Positions 1-5,792 of a stretch of DNA of 9,166 bases are shown piece by piece. The notes below the pieces were generated by a model. That model made no database searches and was not told the origin of the DNA. It worked only from the letters and a program-made list of their open reading frames with translations. Numbering within the stretch: the first letter of the stretch is position 1; each line of letters begins with the position of its first letter. The translations under genes were made by a program, and so were the position numbers. Origin of the DNA: an uncultured Pseudorhodobacter sp. (GTDB lineage: Bacteria > Pseudomonadota > Alphaproteobacteria > Rhodobacterales > Rhodobacteraceae); assembly GCA_945957495.1 (NCBI GenBank), contig CAMFLG010000095.1:1-9166 (forward strand), written 5' to 3'.

Positions 1-47
1 GAGATTCCTCTACGTCTCGTGGGCTCGGAGATGTGTATAAGAGACAG
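1..47. other. Nextera i7 sequencing adapter (contamination, not genomic)
   Basis: Bases 1-5 (GAGAT) match the end of the Illumina P7 primer. Bases 6-13 (TCCTCTAC) are in the i7 index position and match the reverse complement of the index I recall as N712 (GTAGAGGA). Bases 14-47 match the Nextera read-2 adapter, whose last 19 bases (29-47, AGATGTGTATAAGAGACAG) are the Tn5 mosaic end. Read on the minus strand this stretch encodes the well-known artefact peptide ending SYTHLRAHET. Any ORF reaching into it (minus strand, 10-318) is spurious. Genomic sequence begins at base 48. Confidence 0.97.
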
Positions 48-102
48 GGTCTATTACATGCTGGTGAAGCACTTCGGAAAAGAGGCGGTCTACGCAAAAT
101 AG
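48..102 (+). CDS. Possible 3' end of an unidentified gene
   Basis: Directly after the adapter, one plus-strand frame stays open to a TAG stop at 100-102 and would encode VYYMLVKHFGKEAVYAK. The composition is protein-like, and a gene here would converge on the hpa operon. I do not recognise the family. Seventeen codons are too few to establish coding, and the rest of the gene, if it exists, lies beyond the contig edge. No function is proposed. Confidence 0.2.
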
Positions 103-132
103 AGCGTTCATTGATTTGATGGCCCTGTCGCT

Positions 133-158
133 GGCCAAGGCATATGGGTGCCTTGACC
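133..158. terminator. Hairpin just downstream of hpaH
   Basis: GGCCAAGGCA (133-142) pairs with TGCCTTGACC (149-158). The stem is seven perfect base pairs, one C-A mismatch and two more G-C pairs, with a six-base loop (TATGGG). It begins eight bases after the hpaH stop codon, where an operon end is expected. Neither strand has a T-tract after it, so it is not a canonical intrinsic terminator. It may act as a 3' stability hairpin or with Rho. The structure is seen; the role is inferred. Confidence 0.35.
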
Positions 159-166
159 GGCGATGA

Positions 167-970
167 TCAGGCGAAATAGCAGCCAACCGTTCCCAATGGT
201 CCGAAGTCTGCCAGAATCGTGTCGCCATGCCGGGCCTCGACCGGGCGGATGAAAGACCCGGACAGCACGATCTGCCCCGCCTCGATCTGCTGACCATAGG
301 TTGCAAGGCGGTTCGCAAGCCAGGCGATGCCGCGTGCCGGTTGGTTCAACACCCCGGCGCCCAGCCCAGTTTCCTCGACTTCGGCGTTGCGCATGACGAT
401 GGCGCCGACCCAGCGCAGATCAACCGCATCTGGCCGCACCGCACGGCCCCCCGTGACAATCCCGGCATTGGCCGCATTGTCCGAAATGGTGTCCACGATG
501 GTTCTGGCCTTGCCGCTGGCTGGGTCCACCCGCAAGATCCGGGTATCAAGGATCTCCAGCGCGGGAACCACATAGTCAGTGGCGTTCATCACATCCAGAA
601 CCGAAACGCTGGGGCCTTTGAGCGGTGATTTCAGAACAAAGGCCAGCTCTGCCTCGATCCGGGGCTGAATAAACCGATCAGCCGGAATCGTCGCGCCATC
701 CTCAAACGCCATGTCGTCCAACAGAACGCCCGAATCCGGGGTGGCGATGTTCAGGGCATATTGCATGGCCTTCGAGGTCAGCCCGATCTTCCAGCCGATC
801 GTCTTGCGCCCCTGCGCGTGGCGTAGCGCCACATAGGCCGCCTGCACCGCGTAGGCATCATCCATCGTCATCTCTGGATGTGCAATCGACAGCAGCCCCG
901 TCTGCACGCGAGTCTGTTCGGCGGCATGTAGCTTGACGGCGGCATCTGCAATTTCGGCCTTGCTCAGCAT
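167..970 (-). CDS. hpaH: 2-oxohept-4-ene-1,7-dioate hydratase HpaH
   Basis: This 267-residue protein belongs to the HpaH/MhpD hydratase group of the fumarylacetoacetate hydrolase fold. It adds water to 2-oxohept-4-enedioate (OHED) to give 4-hydroxy-2-oxoheptanedioate, the substrate of aldolase HpaI. The length equals that of E. coli HpaH/HpcG. The expected metal-ligand glutamates are visible at E106 and E108 (RIEAEL) and E139 (PALEIL), and K61 lies in the GWKIGLTS motif. I chose the ATG at 970 over a GTG one codon earlier because it forms a TGATG junction with the hpaG stop, sharing one base, with GAGG about ten bases upstream. That arrangement suggests translational coupling to hpaG. It is the last gene of the operon, and no hpaI follows in the 119 genomic bases that remain. 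Identification is firm from motifs and context. Confidence 0.93.
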   Translation of the reverse strand: MLSKAEIADAAVKLHAAEQTRVQTGLLSIAHPEMTMDDAYAVQAAYVALRHAQGRKTIGWKIGLTSKAMQYALNIATPDSGVLLDDMAFEDGATIPADRFIQPRIEAELAFVLKSPLKGPSVSVLDVMNATDYVVPALEILDTRILRVDPASGKARTIVDTISDNAANAGIVTGGRAVRPDAVDLRWVGAIVMRNAEVEETGLGAGVLNQPARGIAWLANRLATYGQQIEAGQIVLSGSFIRPVEARHGDTILADFGPLGTVGCYFA

Positions 971-1833
971 CACAGCACCTCGTCCCTGATCGTGTTGCGC
1001 AAAACCCCGATCCCCTCGGCCTCTACCTCGACAACATCGCCGGGCTTCAGCCAGATCGGTGGATCAAAGCGCGCCCCCGCGCCGGTGGGCGTTCCGCAGA
1101 CGATAACATCCCCCGGCACAAGCGTGGTAAAGGTAGAGATATAGGCGATGATCTTGCGAAAGCCGAACATCATCCGGCTGGTGCGATCCTTCTGCCGAAC
1201 CTCGCCATTCACCCGCGTCTGCAATTCGATATCGGCCAGCTGCGCCTCTGTCTCATAAGGTACGATCCACGGGCCAATTGCACCCGAACGATCCCAGTTC
1301 TTGCCTTGGGTGACGTTGAATTTCGCATGCCGCACCCAGTCGCGGATTGTGCCCTCATTGCACAGGGTCAGCGCCGCGATATGGGTCAGGGCATCGGCCT
1401 CGGCAATGCGGCGCCCGGCCTTGCCGATCATGATTGTAACCTCGCCTTCATAATCAAGCTGCGGGCTTTCCGGCGGGCGGATCAGCGGCTGATTGTGCCC
1501 GGTGAAGGATCGGGGAAAGCGCGGAAACAGTGACATGAACGGCGGGCTCTCTTGCCCATCCTTGTATTCCGCATTGCGGTCGGGAAAGTTCACGCCGACG
1601 CAAAGGATCTTCTCTGGCGCCGGAATCGGGATTTCATAAACGATATCCGCCAACGCGAAATCCGCCGAAAGCCCTGCCGCGATATCGCCGATCCGCGCAA
1701 GCGCGCCCGCCTCGATCACCTCGCGCAGGGTTGGCCATTCCACCGCGTGACGCGCCGACAGATCAATCACGCCGTCCCCGGAAATGGCACCCCAACCGGC
1801 GCGACCCCGGTGAGAAAAGCTGGCAAATCTCAT
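970..1833 (-). CDS. hpaG: HpaG-type isomerase/decarboxylase, single FAH domain
   Basis: This 287-residue fumarylacetoacetate hydrolase family protein has an N-terminal cap of about 70 residues, then the catalytic domain. Features visible include CVGVNFPDRNAEY (78-90), the acidic metal site E129 and E131 (LDYEGEV), NEGTIRDW (159-166) and CGTPTGAG (246-253). From its place in the operon it should decarboxylate 5-oxopent-3-ene-1,2,5-tricarboxylate and/or isomerise 2-hydroxyhepta-2,4-dienedioate. E. coli HpaG is a tandem two-domain protein of about 430 residues that does both steps; here there is only one domain. The third metal-site position, usually Asp in the NDVSARD motif, is Glu (E160), which I recall in a known subgroup. 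AAGGGG precedes the ATG, ten bases after the upstream dioxygenase stop. The family is certain; the exact split of activities is inferred. Confidence 0.85.
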   Translation of the reverse strand: MRFASFSHRGRAGWGAISGDGVIDLSARHAVEWPTLREVIEAGALARIGDIAAGLSADFALADIVYEIPIPAPEKILCVGVNFPDRNAEYKDGQESPPFMSLFPRFPRSFTGHNQPLIRPPESPQLDYEGEVTIMIGKAGRRIAEADALTHIAALTLCNEGTIRDWVRHAKFNVTQGKNWDRSGAIGPWIVPYETEAQLADIELQTRVNGEVRQKDRTSRMMFGFRKIIAYISTFTTLVPGDVIVCGTPTGAGARFDPPIWLKPGDVVEVEAEGIGVLRNTIRDEVL

Positions 1834-1843
1834 GGCAAACCCC

Positions 1844-2824
1844 TTATGGCGCGATGATGGGTTGAGCCTTCAGCTCTGGCTCTGACAGGCTTGCACCGGC
1901 AAAAACCGACCCGTTTTCAAACCAACTGCGCGGCGCGGGGGCGCCCCACAGGGTTTGCCGTTGCGGGTCTTTCAGATCCCATTTGATCGGCTCCAGATCC
2001 GGATCAACGGTCTGATAGTCTGAACAGTAAATCTCGGTCCGGTGGCCGTCCGGATCAAGGATATACAGAAAGAATGCGTTGGAAATCCCGTGCCGCCCCG
2101 GCCCGCGTTCGATATTGGCCACATAGCCCGTGGTGGACATCAGATCGAGCAGGTCGATGATGTTCAATGGCGTGGGCACCCAGAACGCCAGATGATGCAG
2201 GCGCGGCCCACGGCCATTGGTAAAGGCCATGTCATGCACGCCACCCTTCCGGTGCATCCATGCGGCCCACAGCTTTTTGCTGTCCTCGTCCTCGGTATAT
2301 TCCGTCACCCGGAACCCAAAGGCGTTATAGAAGGCGACCGAGGCATCAACGTTCGGGCTGTAGCAGTTGAAATGATCAATCCGCAGCGGTTTGACGCCAT
2401 GATACAGCGCGTATTTCTGATGAATCGGCGCCAGCCGGTCCATCCTGGCGTAAAACTCCAAAGGCGTACCAAACGGATCCGCCGTGCGCAGCGTGCGGCC
2501 CATGAACGGGCGATTTACCCAGGCCACCGGCAGGTCCTGCCCGGCGAAGAACGCATGCGCCGCGTCCAGATCGGCCTCTGCATAAACCTTGAAGCCCAGC
2601 ACATTCACGCAGGCTGCCCCTGCCTTGCGCAAGATCACGCAATGATGCCCCCGTTCCTCCATCGCGCGCAGATAGATCGCCTCCTCGTCCTCATGCGTGA
2701 CTTGCAGGCCCAGAAGATCGGCATAAAACGCGCGGCTTTTGGCCAGATCGGTGACGGCCAATTCGACGTGGCTCAGACGAACCACGTTGAAGGGCGGGTA
2801 AAGCACGGGGTTTGGAACGGGCAT
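1844..2824 (-). CDS. hpaD: 3,4-dihydroxyphenylacetate 2,3-dioxygenase, type I extradiol (VOC fold)
   Basis: This 326-residue ring-cleaving dioxygenase has two vicinal-oxygen-chelate modules (about 14-128 and 145-270). It resembles Brevibacterium fuscum HPCD (Fe) and Arthrobacter MndD (Mn). The predicted metal triad is H151 (RIDHFN), H211 (LHHLAFW) and E264 (HRTEIY). Second-sphere residues H197 (GGVHDMAF), H245 (GPGRHG) and Y254 match HPCD H200, H248 and Y257. It should open homoprotocatechuate between C2 and C3 to 5-carboxymethyl-2-hydroxymuconate semialdehyde. It is somewhat shorter than the roughly 360-residue actinobacterial enzymes, which have a longer C-terminal tail. GAAGGAG lies a few bases before the ATG. 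The gene is 18 bases after an unrelated LigB-type gene predicted to do the same reaction, so a different natural catechol cannot be excluded. Confidence 0.88.
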   Translation of the reverse strand: MPVPNPVLYPPFNVVRLSHVELAVTDLAKSRAFYADLLGLQVTHEDEEAIYLRAMEERGHHCVILRKAGAACVNVLGFKVYAEADLDAAHAFFAGQDLPVAWVNRPFMGRTLRTADPFGTPLEFYARMDRLAPIHQKYALYHGVKPLRIDHFNCYSPNVDASVAFYNAFGFRVTEYTEDEDSKKLWAAWMHRKGGVHDMAFTNGRGPRLHHLAFWVPTPLNIIDLLDLMSTTGYVANIERGPGRHGISNAFFLYILDPDGHRTEIYCSDYQTVDPDLEPIKWDLKDPQRQTLWGAPAPRSWFENGSVFAGASLSEPELKAQPIIAP

Positions 2825-2842
2825 GATGGCTCCTTCAGGGGT

Positions 2843-3697
2843 TCAGTTTGGGGCAAAGACCACATTGGCCTGCCCGGTTCCGGAACTGGGGAAATACGCC
2901 CCAACGATATCGCCCTTGCCCTGATAACTGTCCCAGCCAAGCGCACCAAACAGCATGACCGTGTCATGCATGGTGCCTTCGCCGTTGCAGTAATGGGCAT
3001 AGTCGGGCAGCATTTTCAGGAAGGTCGCAATCTCACCACGTTCCCACAGGTCCAACACCAGCAGATCCACCTGCCGGTTGAATTCGCGGCTGATGGTGAA
3101 GGTGCCGTTGTTGGCCTCGTACAGCTCGTTTTCCCAGATCTTGTGCGACAGCGAGCCCGACGCGACCAGCAGCACCTTGCTGTCAGAGGCCTCGACCGCT
3201 GCCCGGATCGCCTCTCCAATCTTGCGCGAGGATTCAAAGCTGTGAACGGTGCAATAGGCGGCGACCGAGACGACCTTCAGATCGCCCTCTGGGTTCATGT
3301 AGCGCATCGGCACCAACGTGCCGTATTCCAGATCCAGCGTTGCCACCTGATGCGACAGGGTGAAAACCCCCGCCGCCATCGCCTTTTCGGCAATCAGATC
3401 GCCCAGCGTCGGGTTGCCCGGATAGTCATACTCCAACCCCTGAATGAACTGCGGAAATTCGTGGCTGGTATAGGTGCCCTTGAACCGCGCGTTTGAATTG
3501 ACGTGATAGCCCGCGTTCACCATCCAATGCGTGTCCAGCACGACAATCGTATCGGCCCCCAGCACCCGCGCCCGCCGGGCAATTTCGCGATGTGCCGCGA
3601 TGGACGATTCCCGCGTGCCAAACAACCGCCCCGGGCGTTCCGACAACAGCATTGTCGGCACATGGCTGACCTTCGCGGTCAAGACGATCTCACCCAT
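2843..3697 (-). CDS. hpaD: 3,4-dihydroxyphenylacetate 2,3-dioxygenase, LigB type (HpaD)
   Basis: This 284-residue LigB-superfamily extradiol dioxygenase is the E. coli HpaD/HpcB type, with close similarity along its whole length and nearly the same size. Predicted iron ligands are H12 (KVSHVP), H57 (LDTHW) and E240 (NGEG); the likely catalytic acid/base histidine is H185 (GSLSHK). Other family landmarks are EYGTLVPMRYMN (124-135) and MHDTVML (243-249). It cleaves homoprotocatechuate to 5-carboxymethyl-2-hydroxymuconate semialdehyde, the HpaE substrate. The frame is open to an ATG at 3748, but I chose the ATG at 3697. The protein then starts at the family's usual MG(E/K) position and a strong GGGAGGAA ribosome binding site precedes it. 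Extra upstream codons would translate a GC palindrome. Confidence 0.94.
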   Translation of the reverse strand: MGEIVLTAKVSHVPTMLLSERPGRLFGTRESSIAAHREIARRARVLGADTIVVLDTHWMVNAGYHVNSNARFKGTYTSHEFPQFIQGLEYDYPGNPTLGDLIAEKAMAAGVFTLSHQVATLDLEYGTLVPMRYMNPEGDLKVVSVAAYCTVHSFESSRKIGEAIRAAVEASDSKVLLVASGSLSHKIWENELYEANNGTFTISREFNRQVDLLVLDLWERGEIATFLKMLPDYAHYCNGEGTMHDTVMLFGALGWDSYQGKGDIVGAYFPSSGTGQANVVFAPN

Positions 3698-3700
3698 ATT

Positions 3701-3708
3701 TTCCTCCC
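3701..3708 (-). promoter_or_regulatory. Ribosome binding site that fixes the LigB-type hpaD start
   Basis: On the minus strand GGGAGGAA ends three bases before the ATG at 3697, with the GGGAGG core five bases away. It is one of the strongest Shine-Dalgarno sequences in the operon and supports the 284-residue start over the longer reading frame. Because 65 bases separate hpaE from hpaD, this gene probably initiates independently of hpaE. Confidence 0.75.
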
Positions 3709-3713
3709 AGTCA

Positions 3714-3729
3714 GGGGGCCGCGGCCCCC
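3714..3729. repeat. 16-base perfect GC palindrome between hpaE and hpaD
   Basis: GGGGGCCGCGGCCCCC equals its own reverse complement. In the transcript it can form a stem of six G-C pairs with a CGCG loop. It lies 33 bases after the hpaE stop and five bases before the hpaD ribosome binding site, in the only sizeable gap of the operon (65 bases). No T-tract follows on the minus strand, so it is not an obvious terminator. An RNA processing or stabilising role, or tuning of downstream expression, is inference. Confidence 0.6.
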
Positions 3730-3762
3730 GGTTCACGCGCGTTTCCAACCGGCGTAAAGTGG

Positions 3763-5280
3763 TCAGCTGTCCAGTTTCTGGATCTTGTGTGCAGTGGTGG
3801 CGAAGGCGATGTTCTTGGTTTCCATGTAGAAATCAAAAGACCATTGCGCGCCGTCGCGCCCGATCCCGGAATTCTTGACGCCGCCAAACGGCGTCGGCAG
3901 GTGGCGCACATTCTCTGAATTCACCCAGATCATCCCCGCCTCCAATGCATCGGTGAACCGGAAGGCGCGAGTGACATCCGAGGTCCAAAGATACCCGGTC
4001 AGCCCGTAGGGAACATCATTGGCAATCGCCAGCGCCTCGGCCTCATCGGCAAAGGGAATCGCCGTCAGAACCGGGCCAAAGATCTCTTCCTGCGCGATGC
4101 GCATGGCATTGTTGGCCTGCGTGAACAATGTCGGGCTGACATAGCAGCCACCGCCCGGCCCCGCGAACTTGGCGCCGCCCGCCGCCACCGTGGCGCCTTC
4201 GGCTCGGCCAATCGCGATATACTCAAGCACCTTCTTTTCATGCACCGGATGAATCAAAGGCCCGACCACCGTTTTCGGGTCCAGCGGATGGCCAACCACA
4301 ATCCGTTTGGCCCGATCCGCCACCATCGCCGTGAACCTGTCATAGATAGACGCCTCGACCAGCAGGCGCGACGACGAGGTGCAGCGTTCGCCGTTCAGCG
4401 AATAGATCATGAAAACGGCGGCATCTGCGGCACGTTCCAGATCCGCATCTGCAAATACGATCACCGGATTCTTGCCGCCCAATTCAAAATGAACCCTTTT
4501 CAGCGTGTCTGCGCCTTGTTTCATGATCATCGACCCGGTGCGGCTTTCGCCGACAAAACCGATTGCCTTGATATCCGGATGCTCCGTCAGTGTCCGCCCG
4601 GCCTCTTCGCCCAACCCGTTGACCAGGTTCCAAACCCCCTTCGGCAGCCCAGCGCTTTCCGCAATCTCAACCAGCAGCCGCGCCGACAGTGGTGAGAACT
4701 CGGCTGGCTTGTGAACCACCGTGCAGCCCGCCGCCAAAGCCGGGGCGATTTTCCAGGTGGACAGCATGAAAGGCGTATTCCACGGCGTGATGATTCCAAC
4801 CGGGCCAATCGGGGTGCGCGTGGTCATGTTGACCTGCCCCTTGGTGCGCAGGCTCTGGCCATCCTGTGCCTGCGGTGCCAGATCGGCGAAGTAACGGAAA
4901 TTCTCGGCTCCGCGCAGGGCGGCCTTCGCCATGAAGCGAATGCTCTGGCCGGTATCCATCGCCTCGACAAAGGCAATCTCTTCGGCCCGCGCCTCGATGG
5001 CGTCGGCGATTCTGTGCAGCAGCGCCTTGCGCGCATCGCCCGCCATGGCCCGCCAGGCCGGGAAAGCGGCCTTTGCCGCCTTTGCCGCCGCCGCCACATC
5101 GGCCGCCTTGCCGCGCGCCGCCTGCGCCAGTGGCTTCAGGTCAACCGGAGAGATGACCTCGAACATTGTTCCGTCCGCGGCGGGAACGGCTGCGCCGTCG
5201 ATATGGTTCAACACACCTTCGGCGCGAAAGCGGGCAAGATAGCCCTCGGCCCGTGCAATATTGGATGTCAGATCAGACAT
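3763..5280 (-). CDS. hpaE: 5-carboxymethyl-2-hydroxymuconate semialdehyde dehydrogenase HpaE
   Basis: This 505-residue NAD-dependent aldehyde dehydrogenase is full length for the family. It oxidises the ring-cleavage product 5-carboxymethyl-2-hydroxymuconate semialdehyde to 5-carboxymethyl-2-hydroxymuconate. Visible catalytic features are N168 (PWN), K191 (HKPAE), the cofactor loop G244-G249 (GESRTG), general base E266 (FELGGK), nucleophile C300 (GERCTSS) and E399 (EEIFGPV). The NMTTRTPIGPVG segment (151-162) and LNGERCTSSSR are typical of the HpaE subfamily rather than betaine aldehyde dehydrogenase. The ATG at 5280 has AAGAGG upstream and follows the hpaF stop by nine bases, so the two are surely co-transcribed. 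The sequence alone gives only aldehyde dehydrogenase with high certainty; the hpa neighbours make HpaE the clear choice. Confidence 0.93.
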   Translation of the reverse strand: MSDLTSNIARAEGYLARFRAEGVLNHIDGAAVPAADGTMFEVISPVDLKPLAQAARGKAADVAAAAKAAKAAFPAWRAMAGDARKALLHRIADAIEARAEEIAFVEAMDTGQSIRFMAKAALRGAENFRYFADLAPQAQDGQSLRTKGQVNMTTRTPIGPVGIITPWNTPFMLSTWKIAPALAAGCTVVHKPAEFSPLSARLLVEIAESAGLPKGVWNLVNGLGEEAGRTLTEHPDIKAIGFVGESRTGSMIMKQGADTLKRVHFELGGKNPVIVFADADLERAADAAVFMIYSLNGERCTSSSRLLVEASIYDRFTAMVADRAKRIVVGHPLDPKTVVGPLIHPVHEKKVLEYIAIGRAEGATVAAGGAKFAGPGGGCYVSPTLFTQANNAMRIAQEEIFGPVLTAIPFADEAEALAIANDVPYGLTGYLWTSDVTRAFRFTDALEAGMIWVNSENVRHLPTPFGGVKNSGIGRDGAQWSFDFYMETKNIAFATTAHKIQKLDS

Positions 5281-5289
5281 ATCGGCCTC

Positions 5290-5676
5290 TTACTTGGCCC
5301 GCAGGCGCGGGTGGATGGCGTTTTTCTTCCAGCTGAGCCCCGCATCAATTTCCTCGATGCTGAAGGTCAGCGCAAAATGTGGCGAATCGAACAAATGCGC
5401 GAAATGCGCGATAGCCGCGGCAAAGATGATTTCACCCGCCGCCCGTTTTTCAGCCAAGCTGCGGCCCTCGCCGATGCGCAGACGCAAATCCGCAAAGCCG
5501 TTCAGCGGCAACAGATCTGCCACCGCATAATCCTCACAACGCAGGGCGCGGACCCGGATCGCGCCCAGTTCGAACAGGCCGGTGTCCAGCATCGCGGCAT
5601 GCAAGGCGCGGCACAGGCCCGCAATATCGCCGGTCGCTGCCAGATTTGCCGAATATTCCACCGTCAAATGCGGCAT
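5290..5676 (-). CDS. hpaF: 5-carboxymethyl-2-hydroxymuconate delta-isomerase HpaF
   Basis: This 128-residue tautomerase-superfamily enzyme resembles E. coli HpaF/CHMI (about 126 residues). It converts 5-carboxymethyl-2-hydroxymuconate to 5-oxopent-3-ene-1,2,5-tricarboxylate. The key feature is proline directly after the initiator Met (MPHLTVEYS), which becomes the catalytic N-terminal base once Met is removed. R41 (AIRVRA) and the IGEGRSLAEKRAAGE segment (68-82) match the family. The frame stays open upstream to 5877, but only the ATG at 5676 exposes the N-terminal proline. Upstream codons would cross the promoter region and the divergent hpaR gene. GGGAGGG lies about ten bases before the ATG. 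It is the first gene of the operon. Confidence 0.93.
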   Translation of the reverse strand: MPHLTVEYSANLAATGDIAGLCRALHAAMLDTGLFELGAIRVRALRCEDYAVADLLPLNGFADLRLRIGEGRSLAEKRAAGEIIFAAAIAHFAHLFDSPHFALTFSIEEIDAGLSWKKNAIHPRLRAK

Positions 5677-5697
5677 AGCGCCAAGCCCTCCCGTGCT

Positions 5698-5703
5698 TAT
5701 AAT
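5698..5703 (+). promoter_or_regulatory. Candidate -10 box for hpaR
   Basis: TATAAT at 5698-5703 is a perfect -10 hexamer on the plus strand. The -35 position about 17 bases upstream (near 5675-5680) has no good match, so it would be a weak or activator-helped promoter. It would give hpaR an untranslated leader of about 80 bases containing both candidate operators, which would allow autorepression. Confidence 0.35.
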
Positions 5704-5714
5704 TAACATGTGAA
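5703..5714. promoter_or_regulatory. Candidate HpaR operator 1
   Basis: TTAACATGTGAA is an imperfect palindrome centred between 5708 and 5709. The core ACATGT is perfect, ten of twelve positions are symmetric, and weaker symmetry continues outward in an AT-rich pocket unlike the surrounding GC-rich DNA. It covers the proposed -10 of the hpaF promoter and abuts the TATAAT on the hpaR side, so one bound dimer could block both. MarR-family repressors commonly bind such sites. Assignment to HpaR is inferred from position. Confidence 0.45.
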
Positions 5715-5736
5715 GTAATATGACCCGTCCTGTCAA
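5708..5736 (-). promoter_or_regulatory. Candidate promoter of the hpaFEDDGH operon
   Basis: A perfect TTGACA -35 box lies at 5736-5731 on the minus strand. A 17-base spacer puts the -10 at 5713-5708 (TCACAT), which is weak: three of six consensus positions match. Transcription would start near 5701, giving a leader of about 25 bases before hpaF. The proposed -10 sits inside one palindrome and the -35 inside another, as expected for MarR-type repression. The box is seen; activity is inferred. Confidence 0.45.
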
Positions 5737-5749
5737 CCTGAATTTTGAC
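5732..5749. promoter_or_regulatory. Candidate HpaR operator 2
   Basis: GTCAA (5732-5736) and TTGAC (5745-5749) form an exact five-base inverted repeat with an eight-base spacer. The left arm overlaps the minus-strand TTGACA -35 box. Enterobacterial HpaR is known to use two operators in its divergent promoter region, so a second site here is plausible. The sequence differs from operator 1, so one of the two may be coincidental. Confidence 0.3.
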
Positions 5750-5792
5750 CGCGCTGCTTGAAATTCGGCTGACTCTGTGTCACCCCGCCCCC

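Noticed and set aside
48..102. Insertion-sequence transposase tail at the contig edge
   Set aside because: The 17 residues before the TAG stop are compatible with many proteins, and there are no terminal inverted repeats or target duplication in the visible sequence, so I do not call a mobile element.
10..318. Minus-strand reading frame of 102 codons at the left edge
   Set aside because: It runs antisense to hpaH and ends in adapter-encoded residues (SYTHLRAHET), so it is a sequencing artefact.
2042..3496. Plus-strand open frame of 484 codons opposite the two dioxygenase genes
   Set aside because: It is antisense to two clearly conserved genes with metal-ligand motifs and good ribosome binding sites. 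Long antisense frames are expected in GC-rich DNA, and its translation has no recognisable domain.
4711..5706. Plus-strand open frame of 331 codons opposite hpaE and hpaF
   Set aside because: It is the shadow of hpaE/hpaF codon bias. Its product is rich in Arg, Gln and His with no family signature, and it would run through the hpaF promoter region.
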